This document shows positions 49,456-56,053 of a DNA stretch of 64,000 bases, piece by piece. A program made the translations under genes and the position numbers. This stretch comes from Gp6-AA40 sp035649635 (GTDB lineage: Bacteria; Acidobacteriota; Vicinamibacteria; Vicinamibacterales; UBA2999), in NCBI GenBank assembly GCA_035649635.1, contig DASRJE010000221.1, positions 148,803 to 212,802 of the forward strand. Reading direction: 5' to 3'. The notes under the pieces are model-generated. The model had not been told where the DNA came from. It was given only the letters and a program-made list of their open reading frames with translations, and ran no database searches. Numbering within the stretch: the stretch's first letter is position 1; each line of letters opens with the position of its first letter.

Positions 49456-50280
49456 ATGCGCAGTGTTCTTGTTCTTATTTCGTTTCCCCTTCTGATGATC
49501 ACGGCGGTTGCTTCGCCGCAGGCCCCGGCTACGCCGCCGCCTCCCGACATCCTGCCGGCTAACGAAGTCGCTGTACCTGCTGATGGCGAGAAGAGCTCGA
49601 CGGGCCTCGTATCGAAGCTCGTTCGTCGTGGTACCAGCTCCGAGAAGCCGGCCGCGACGGATATCGTCACCGTTCACTACACGGGATGGTCCGGTGACGG
49701 ACGGCTGTTCGACAGCTCAATCGTTCGCGGCCCGGTGTCGACATTTCCGCTCGACAAGGTCATGGCGGGCTGGCGCGAGTGCGTGCAGTTGATGACGCTT
49801 GGCGAAAAGCGCCGATGCTGGGTCCCGGAAAATCTCGCGTACAAGGGTCAGGCGGGCCGGCCCAAGGGCACGGTGCTGTTCGAGATCGAGCTTCTGGATA
49901 CCAGACCGAATCCGCTGGTCCCACCACCCGACGTCAAAGGTCCTCCCGAGGACGCGAAGCGAACGCCAAGCGGCCTCGCGTACAAGGTCCTGCGACCCGG
50001 CAAGGGCGTGCGGAATCCGAGCCGCTTCGGGCGAGTCACTGTGCACTACACGGGATGGACAACCGACGGACGCATGTTCGACAGCTCCGTCACGAAGGGC
50101 AAGCCCACGACCTTCCGTCTTGACGATGTGATCAGGGGGTGGACAGAGGGCGTTCCGTTGATGGTCGAGGGCGAGCGCACCCGCTTCTGGGTGCCCGAGA
50201 GCCTCGCCTACGGTGGCAAGGGCGATGGCCCGCGCGGCATGCTCGTGTTCGACATTGAGTTGATTCGGATCGAGAACTGA
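49456..50280 (+). CDS. exported protein with two FKBP-type peptidyl-prolyl isomerase domains
   Basis: A 274-residue protein with a signal peptide (SVLVLISFPLLMITAVASP) and two FKBP repeats (about residues 40-150 and 165-274). Each contains the VHYTGW..DGR.FDSS start, the WRE/WTE helix region and a GxxxF-EIELL or VFDIELI end strand. The aromatic pocket is intact in both (WVPE, LAY). It probably assists folding of exported proteins; the sucAB location seems coincidental. The start is the ATG at 49456. Confidence 0.9.
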   Translation: MRSVLVLISFPLLMITAVASPQAPATPPPPDILPANEVAVPADGEKSSTGLVSKLVRRGTSSEKPAATDIVTVHYTGWSGDGRLFDSSIVRGPVSTFPLDKVMAGWRECVQLMTLGEKRRCWVPENLAYKGQAGRPKGTVLFEIELLDTRPNPLVPPPDVKGPPEDAKRTPSGLAYKVLRPGKGVRNPSRFGRVTVHYTGWTTDGRMFDSSVTKGKPTTFRLDDVIRGWTEGVPLMVEGERTRFWVPESLAYGGKGDGPRGMLVFDIELIRIEN

Positions 50281-50298
50281 CCGACTGAACAAATGTGT

Positions 50299-50372
50299 CA
50301 ACTCCCAAATTTCCAATTCCCAACTCCCAATCCTCCCTGGTTGGGCGTTGGAAGTTGGGAGTTGGGAGTTGA
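50299..50372. repeat. inverted arrays of heptanucleotides (TTGGGAG type)
   Basis: Left part: units of the CCAACTC/CCAATTC type. Right part: units TTGGGCG, TTGGAAG, TTGGGAG, TTGGGAG, TTGATCC. The arms can pair as a hairpin. It fills the gap before the HAD phosphatase gene. Confidence 0.85.
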
Positions 50373-50393
50373 TCCGCTTTCGACATCCGCTTA

Positions 50394-51062
50394 ATGCATC
50401 TGCTCTTCGATCTCGACGGGACGCTTGCCGACTCGTTCCCGGGAATCAGCCGCTCGATCAATCAGACGCTGACGACGCTCGGGCGGCAAACAGTGCCCGC
50501 CGCCCAGTTGCGCCGATTCGTTGGTGCGCGGCTTGCCGCCATCTTCGGCACCTTGCTCGATTCAACCGATGAGGCGCTGATCGATCGCGCGTGCGACGTC
50601 TACCGTCCATTGTTCGACGAGGTCGGAATTCTCGAGAGTCGCGTCTTCCCGGGAGCCTTGGAGGCGCTATCGACACTCCGCGACGCCGGCCACTCGTTGC
50701 AAGTCGTGACCGTACGATCGATCGAATCCGCACGGCTGGTCGTACGCCACCTGGGGATCGATCGCTACTTCGATGCGGTTCATGGGCCCGATCGGACCCA
50801 GCGTGCGCGCGATAAAGCCGACCTCGTTCGCGCCGCGTTGGACCTGGCTGACGCTGACGCGCGCGATGCGGTGATGATCGGAGACCGCGCCGACGATATC
50901 CGGGCGGCTCGCGCCCACGGCGTTCTGGCCGTTGCCGCGGGATGGGGCTACGGCGAGGACGCAGAACTTCGCGCGGCCCAGCCGGACCATTTCGCGGCGA
51001 CACTGGCCGACGTCGTTGCATGGGTACAATCGAGGCCATGTGCCGAAACATCAGGACACTAG
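50394..51062 (+). CDS. HAD-superfamily phosphatase (phosphoglycolate phosphatase-like)
   Basis: A 222-residue HAD-IA enzyme. Motif I is LLFDLDGTLADSFPG, motif II is QVVTVRS (Thr and Ser present), the motif III Lys is in RARDKADLV, and motif IV is MIGDRADDIRAARAHG. Its length and cap are as in Gph/PGP-type phosphatases. The specific substrate is not shown. The 3' end overlaps the DUF2277 gene by 25 bases, so the two are coupled. Confidence 0.87.
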   Translation: MHLLFDLDGTLADSFPGISRSINQTLTTLGRQTVPAAQLRRFVGARLAAIFGTLLDSTDEALIDRACDVYRPLFDEVGILESRVFPGALEALSTLRDAGHSLQVVTVRSIESARLVVRHLGIDRYFDAVHGPDRTQRARDKADLVRAALDLADADARDAVMIGDRADDIRAARAHGVLAVAAGWGYGEDAELRAAQPDHFAATLADVVAWVQSRPCAETSGH

Positions 51063-51304
51063 CCAACTTCGAGCCACCGGCCACCGACGATGAAATCCGT
51101 GCATCGGCGCTGCAGTTCGTGCGCAAACTGAGTGGCTCCAGCCGGCCATCCAAGGCCAACGAGTTGGTGTTCAACCAGGCGGTCGACGAGGTCACGGAAG
51201 CGGCGCAGCGCCTCATTCGAGCCTTGACTACGAACGCGCCTCCACGAAATCGCGAGATCGAAGCGCAGAAGGCGCAGGAGCGCGCGCGGCAGCGATACGC
51301 GTGA
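51038..51304 (+). CDS. DUF2277 family protein
   Basis: An 88-residue protein from the ATG at 51038 (MCRNIRTLANFEPPATDDEI). It matches the DUF2277 family closely, including the conserved Cys at position 2, ASALQFVRKLSG, PSKANE and the C-terminal TNAPPRNREIEAQKA. The function of this family is unknown; the N-terminal Cys and acidic/aromatic residues suggest a metal or cofactor site. It overlaps the HAD phosphatase gene. Confidence 0.88.
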   Translation: MCRNIRTLANFEPPATDDEIRASALQFVRKLSGSSRPSKANELVFNQAVDEVTEAAQRLIRALTTNAPPRNREIEAQKAQERARQRYA

Positions 51305-51309
51305 CGGAA

Positions 51310-51345
51310 GTTCAAAGTTTAAAGGTCAAAGTCACGTTTGACCTT
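51310..51345. repeat. short heptanucleotide array (GTTCAAA type) with a perfect dyad
   Basis: Units GTTCAAA, GTTTAAA, GGTCAAA are followed by GTCACG and the inverted half TTTGACCTT, which forms a 9-bp palindrome (AAGGTCAAA/TTTGACCTT, 51322-51345). It lies 44 bases upstream of the quinoprotein start, next to a TATACT stretch that could be a -10 box. Confidence 0.6.
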
Positions 51346-51388
51346 CTATACTTACGGCCGTTCCGACATCGACGCTCTGGAGGCTGTC

Positions 51389-53047
51389 ATGAAGAAGCTG
51401 TGGCTGCTGGTGTTACTACTGGCCGTGTTGCCGCTGACAGGATCGGCGCAAACGACTGACGAACTGGTGAACGACGGCAAGAACGCTGCGAACGTCACCA
51501 CCCAAAGCATGGGCTACAGCCGTCAGAGTTACAGCCCGCTGAAACAAATCACCAAGTCCAACGTCCAGCGCCTCGTGCCGATCTGGAACGCGAGCCTGAT
51601 GAACGACATGGGCGAGCTTGCCGCGCCGACCGTCTACAACGGCGTGATGTACGTCATCAACGGCAAGTGGACGTTTGCAATCGACATCGAAACGGGACGT
51701 CAGATCTGGCGCACAGCAGTCGAGCTCGAACCGGGCGTGCAGCGCGCGGCCATTACCCGAGGGGCGGCGACGATCTACAACGGAAAGCTGTTTCGCGTCA
51801 CCATCGACAATCACGTCCTCGCCCTCGACATGAAGACGGGCAAACAGATCTGGAATCAGAAGTTCGCCGACTTGAAGGAAGGCTATTACGCAACCAGCGC
51901 GCCCATCGTCGCCAACGGCGTGTTGATCTCGGGTATGGCGGGCGGTGAGTCGACGACGCGTGGATTCCTCGACGGCTGGGATCCTGATACCGGCAAGAAG
52001 CTGTGGCGCCGGTACACCATTCCGGCGCCCGGCGAACCTGGGTCAGAGACGTGGCCGAAGGACTCCGACGCGTGGAAGTTTGGTGGCGGACCAACGTGGC
52101 GCTCTGGCGCCTACGATCCCGCGCTCGATCTCGTGTACTGGGGCGTCGGCAATGCCGAGCCGTACGATCCGCGGCCACGCGGCGCACTGGACAGTCTCTA
52201 TACATCGAGCGTGCTGGCCATCCGGCCGAAGACGGGCGAGATCGTGTGCTACTTCCAGTACACGCCGAACGACGTATACGACGTGGACGGCAACGACGAA
52301 CAAGTGCTCGCCGACATCCAAGTCAATGGCCAGCCGCGCAAGGTGATGATCCAGGCGAACAAGAACGGCTTTCTGTACGTACTCGATCGCACCAACTGTA
52401 AGCTGGTCGCCGCGCATGCACTGGTCAAGGTCAACTGGGCGTCACATATCGATCAGGCGACGGGCCGGCCCGTGCTCACCGATCTGTACAAGCGCTTCCT
52501 CGCGGGCGAAGAGGTCGAGATCTGGCCGTCGCGAGGCACCAACGCGGTGCCGATCGCCTTCAGTCCGAACACGGGACTGATCTACGCGAGCACGTGGAAC
52601 CTGCCACGCATTCAGAAGCTGGCGGCCCAACCGCCGCCGCAGGTGCTGGGGGGAAATACCACCGGTGTCACTGCCCGCTTGCCCGAGATCAAGCCCGGTG
52701 AGGCGTACGGGCATTTCGTGGCGATTAATCCGCTCACCGGGCAAAAGAAGTGGGAGATTCCACTCACCGACCTGCCGAGCTCGGCGGGCATGCTTGCCAC
52801 CGGTGGAGGGCTCGTGTTCACTGGAAAACTGTCAGGCGAGTTCATCGCGCTTGACGAGGACACCGGGAAGACGCTCTGGCAGTTCAAGACCGGATCGTCG
52901 ATCAATTCCACGGCGATCACCTACACCCACAAGGGACGACAGTACGTCACGATCGCGTCCGGCCTGGGCGGTGGGCTTGCCAACCGCTACGCGCAGGACA
53001 AAGTGCCGACCGGCGGTTCTGTCTGGACGTTCGCGTTGATGCCCTGA
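51389..53047 (+). CDS. PQQ-dependent alcohol dehydrogenase (XoxF-like quinoprotein)
   Basis: Periplasmic quinoprotein of 552 residues with a signal peptide (LWLLVLLLAVLPLTGSAQ) and an eight-bladed propeller. Blade repeats such as LALDMKTGKQIWN and INPLTGQKKWEI are clear. The catalytic region DVYDVDGNDE has an Asp two positions after the catalytic Asp, the pattern linked to lanthanide-dependent XoxF enzymes. The vicinal Cys-Cys of methanol dehydrogenases is absent (GVQRAAITRG). No cytochrome, PQQ-synthesis or MxaJ gene adjoins it, so the substrate and acceptor are unknown. Confidence 0.87.
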   Translation: MKKLWLLVLLLAVLPLTGSAQTTDELVNDGKNAANVTTQSMGYSRQSYSPLKQITKSNVQRLVPIWNASLMNDMGELAAPTVYNGVMYVINGKWTFAIDIETGRQIWRTAVELEPGVQRAAITRGAATIYNGKLFRVTIDNHVLALDMKTGKQIWNQKFADLKEGYYATSAPIVANGVLISGMAGGESTTRGFLDGWDPDTGKKLWRRYTIPAPGEPGSETWPKDSDAWKFGGGPTWRSGAYDPALDLVYWGVGNAEPYDPRPRGALDSLYTSSVLAIRPKTGEIVCYFQYTPNDVYDVDGNDEQVLADIQVNGQPRKVMIQANKNGFLYVLDRTNCKLVAAHALVKVNWASHIDQATGRPVLTDLYKRFLAGEEVEIWPSRGTNAVPIAFSPNTGLIYASTWNLPRIQKLAAQPPPQVLGGNTTGVTARLPEIKPGEAYGHFVAINPLTGQKKWEIPLTDLPSSAGMLATGGGLVFTGKLSGEFIALDEDTGKTLWQFKTGSSINSTAITYTHKGRQYVTIASGLGGGLANRYAQDKVPTGGSVWTFALMP

Positions 53048-53279
53048 TCCCCCTCACAGCCGGGCTTCGTCCGCGAGCCCTATCCGAACGGATAGATTGC
53101 TCGCCGAAAAGATAGTGCCTTCATCATGCCTGTCTCTCGTCGACAGGCCGAACACGGCCCACTGCGACTGAGTACGCGAATTGCACCATCGCAGCCCCAA
53201 AATCAGGCGCACGTGATCACTGGAACAAAGCGAATCGGCGAAGACCCATGGGACATGCGGCCCTGAAGAAGGAGACACC

Positions 53280-53693
53280 ATGCTGTACGTAGCGTGCGGA
53301 GGCTGTCGAAATCCCAGTCCGTTGTACTGCTCGAGTGGAGTGCTGTTGCACGGACCAGTGCTCGCAGTACAGGGACCGATGGGGGCGCAGTGTCCGTATT
53401 GTGGGCCGATGCTTCCCTGGTTCGTCTGCGGGTTCTGCGGGCTGCAGCAGATGGTCTTCTTTCCCTCGTTGCCACCCATGCTCGCCCCGCAGTGGATGGT
53501 GGGCCAGGTTCCCAACCTCGCGCCGGCGGTTCAGGCGCCGCCTGGCATCGAGACCAGTCAGTTGAATGCCTTGATTACGAACTCGGTGAAGGGGTTCCTG
53601 GAGGGCGCAACGGAGGTGGGCCAGGAGTTCGGTACTGCGCTGGGCAGTTGGCTCCAGGATGAATGGCAGAACCGGCTCCAAAGCCAGTGGTAA
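53280..53693 (+). CDS. Cys-rich small protein with zinc-ribbon-like motifs
   Basis: A 137-residue protein of no recognised family. The first half has four cysteine groups: CGGC (positions 6-9), a lone Cys near 17, CPYC (38-41) and CGFC (50-53), enough for one or two zinc ribbons. A hydrophobic Pro-rich middle follows, then an amphipathic C-terminal half (LNALITNSVKGFLEGATEVGQEF). A good ribosome site (GAAGGAG) lies upstream. It lies 80 bases before the blaI gene and could share its operator region, but reads away from it in the same direction. Confidence 0.65.
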   Translation: MLYVACGGCRNPSPLYCSSGVLLHGPVLAVQGPMGAQCPYCGPMLPWFVCGFCGLQQMVFFPSLPPMLAPQWMVGQVPNLAPAVQAPPGIETSQLNALITNSVKGFLEGATEVGQEFGTALGSWLQDEWQNRLQSQW

Positions 53694-53732
53694 CGGGCGA
53701 TCGACGCGTCGGCGTCACCGCCCGCTCTTGAC

Positions 53733-53775
53733 TTCAACTATGTTTGTAGTTTACAAGACCTCAAACATAGTTGAA
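53733..53775. promoter_or_regulatory. BlaI-type operator with nested dyads
   Basis: A perfect 14-bp inverted repeat (TTCAACTATGTTTG/CAAACATAGTTGAA) encloses a second dyad TTGTA-GTT-TACAA. It ends two bases before the blaI start codon, as expected for an autoregulatory BlaI/MecI-family operator; the TACA/TGTA core fits that family. Confidence 0.8.
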
Positions 53776-53777
53776 GT

Positions 53778-54164
53778 ATGCGACGAACGTCTCTGACCAA
53801 GCCTGAGCTGCACATCCTCGAAGTGCTGTGGACGAAGGGCGCCTGTTCGATCCGGGAGATCCATGAGGCGCTTCCGGCAAAGGGCAGGCCCGCCTTTACG
53901 ACCGTCCAAACCGTCGTCTACCGGCTCGAGAAGAAGCGCGCGCTCCGCTGCGTGAAACGGATTAGCAAGGCCAACATCTTCGAGGCCACGCTTTCGCGCG
54001 ACGAAGCTCACACCACGCTCGTCGACGAGCTGCTCAATCTCTTTGGCGGCCGTCCCAAACCGGTCATGGCCCGGTTGGTCGAATCGGGCCGCTTGACGCT
54101 CGACGACATCAAGGAAGCGGAAGACGCACTGAAGAAACTCCTGAAGAAGGGTGGATCGCGATGA
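53778..54164 (+). CDS. BlaI/MecI-family transcriptional repressor
   Basis: A 128-residue winged-helix repressor: LTKPELHILEVLWTKGACSIREIHEAL at the N terminus, the recognition region TTVQTVVYRLEKKRAL, and a C-terminal dimerisation tail with lysine-rich helices. It lies directly behind a strong palindromic operator and overlaps the M56 peptidase gene (ATGA). In BlaR-BlaI systems the membrane peptidase inactivates the repressor; this pair has the same arrangement. Confidence 0.93.
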   Translation: MRRTSLTKPELHILEVLWTKGACSIREIHEALPAKGRPAFTTVQTVVYRLEKKRALRCVKRISKANIFEATLSRDEAHTTLVDELLNLFGGRPKPVMARLVESGRLTLDDIKEAEDALKKLLKKGGSR

Positions 54165-55963
54165 TTCCATGGCTGCCGTCCGCGCTGGTCAATCACCTCT
54201 GGCAGTCGACGCTCTTCGTGCTCCTGGTCTGGCTGGCGACGTTGACCTTGCGTAGCAACGGCGCACGGGTGCGGTGCTGGCTATGGGTGGGAGCTTCGAT
54301 GAAGTTCCTGCTGCCGCTGTCGGTACTGGTCGAATTTGGTCAACGGTTTCAGTGGCGCCACGCGCCGCCAGCCGTGCAGCCGGCAGTGTCCTTCGTACTG
54401 CAAGACGTACTGACCCCTGCTCCCATCATCGCTCCAGCCCCGCCATCGATCCCGCAATCAGCGCCGGACCTGTCCTGGGTACTCGTCACGATTTGGGGCG
54501 CTGGAGTCGCCATCGTGCTCATCTCGTGGTGGCGCCAGTGGCTGCCGATTCGAGCGGCACTGCGCCGCGCGCGCAAGGTAGCCCTCGACCCGCAGCACGA
54601 GGCCGATGGTCTGTCAGTCCTGTCATCGCCGTTAATGCCCGAACCGGGTGTGATTGGCGTCCGTCGCCCACGACTGCTGCTTCCAGAAGGCATCGTCGAG
54701 CGCCTGACGACAGCGCAACTGCGCGCACTGATCGCGCATGAGCGGTGCCACGTCCGCTGTCACGACAACCTCACGGCCACGATCCACATGGTGGTCGAAT
54801 CGATCTTCTGGTTCCATCCCGCCGTCTGGTGGATCGAAACGCGGCTCGTCGACGAACGCGAGCGCGCCTGTGACGAGGCGGTCCTTCGAGCCGGCAGTCG
54901 GCCGCAAGACTACGCCGAAGGCATTCTCGAGGTGTGTCGTCAGTCGGTTGGCAGGCGGCTGACCTGCGTCGCTGGCGTGAGCGGCTCAAACCTGCGGGCG
55001 CGCGTGGAGGCCATCATCCGGGAGGAGGTAGGACGGCCGCTGACGCGACGACGGCAATTGGCGCTCGCCGGCGCTATTCTTGCGATTGTTGGCGGCCCCG
55101 TCTTCGGCGGCGCGCTGACAGCTCAATCGCAGGTCGTCGTTCCTCCTGCCGTGGCAATCGAGGGCGCTTCAATCAAGTCTCACAAGGCGCTGCCTGGAAT
55201 TGGTGCGCGTGAGATCGCGATGAACACGCGGATCCAGAAATCAAAGATCGTCAGCGATCGAGAGGACCGGGTCTTACGCGCATGGGGACCTCTCGCCTCG
55301 TTGATCCAGCTGGCGTACAACGTGACCGGGTCTCAGATCGAGGGCGGTCCATCCTGGGTACACGCCGATTCGTACGCGATCGAAGCCACAGCGGTTGATG
55401 ACGCCGCGCCCGAGCGGATGCGGGCCACGTTGCAGTCGTTGCTCGCCGAGCGATTCAAGCTCACCCTCCGCCGGGAGACCAGAACATTTCCGGTCTACGA
55501 CCTGGTGCCGACTGACGCCGGTCTCAAGATCGCAGCCATGAAGGAGGGAGAGTGCACGAAGGTCAGGGACATACGATGGGATTTGATTGATCTCGAAGCG
55601 CCCCTTTTCGCCTGCGAGGGTTTTACCAGACGACGGGTGTTGAGTCAGTCTCCTGAGACCCGCCCCCGACCACGGTGGCCACGAGTCGATCGCATCGAAG
55701 CGGGCAACGTCCAGATGTCGGCGCTGATCGATCTCATCTCAGGCGATGTCGACCGCATCATCATCGACAAGACCGGCTTCACTGCGCCGTTCAATCTTCT
55801 TCTCGACTTTGCGGCCGCACCGGACCCCGGATCTCCCTTCATCTCGTCCGGCCCTTCGATCTTTGAGGCACTCGAGGACCAGCTCGGTCTGCAGCTCCTG
55901 CCGGCAGAGGCACCGCTGAACGTGCTCGTGATCGACAGTGCCGACCGACCACTCGTGAACTGA
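54161..55963 (+). CDS. M56-family membrane metallopeptidase fused to a TIGR03435-like C-terminal domain
   Basis: A 600-residue sensor-type protein. N-terminal helices of the BlaR1/MecR1 type lead to the zinc motif AHERCHVRCHDN (HExxH near residue 188) with the downstream Glu region ERERACDEA. A further helix ends in ALTAQ at about residue 325. The C-terminal ~280 residues (SIKSHKALPG, LASLIQLAYNVTGSQIEGGPSWV, AERFKLTLRRETRTFPVYDLV) match the TIGR03435 family, which is abundant in Acidobacteria. The expected beta-lactam-binding domain is absent, so the signal sensed is probably different. Confidence 0.88.
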   Translation: MIPWLPSALVNHLWQSTLFVLLVWLATLTLRSNGARVRCWLWVGASMKFLLPLSVLVEFGQRFQWRHAPPAVQPAVSFVLQDVLTPAPIIAPAPPSIPQSAPDLSWVLVTIWGAGVAIVLISWWRQWLPIRAALRRARKVALDPQHEADGLSVLSSPLMPEPGVIGVRRPRLLLPEGIVERLTTAQLRALIAHERCHVRCHDNLTATIHMVVESIFWFHPAVWWIETRLVDERERACDEAVLRAGSRPQDYAEGILEVCRQSVGRRLTCVAGVSGSNLRARVEAIIREEVGRPLTRRRQLALAGAILAIVGGPVFGGALTAQSQVVVPPAVAIEGASIKSHKALPGIGAREIAMNTRIQKSKIVSDREDRVLRAWGPLASLIQLAYNVTGSQIEGGPSWVHADSYAIEATAVDDAAPERMRATLQSLLAERFKLTLRRETRTFPVYDLVPTDAGLKIAAMKEGECTKVRDIRWDLIDLEAPLFACEGFTRRRVLSQSPETRPRPRWPRVDRIEAGNVQMSALIDLISGDVDRIIIDKTGFTAPFNLLLDFAAAPDPGSPFISSGPSIFEALEDQLGLQLLPAEAPLNVLVIDSADRPLVN

Positions 55964-56053
55964 TTGGACGCTGTTTCGTAGCCACGCTTCAGCGGGCGCG
56001 TTGACAGACCGCATCGGGACACCTTCGCGTCACCGAGGAAGGAGATGAACCGA

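Noticed and set aside
53048..53279. small gene in the gap before the Cys-rich protein
   Set aside because: The only frames are antisense extensions of the next gene; no motif or ribosome site supports them. It probably holds the promoter.
55964..56053. terminator between the M56 gene and the ADOP gene
   Set aside because: Genes are convergent, but no stable hairpin with a clear stem was found in this gap.
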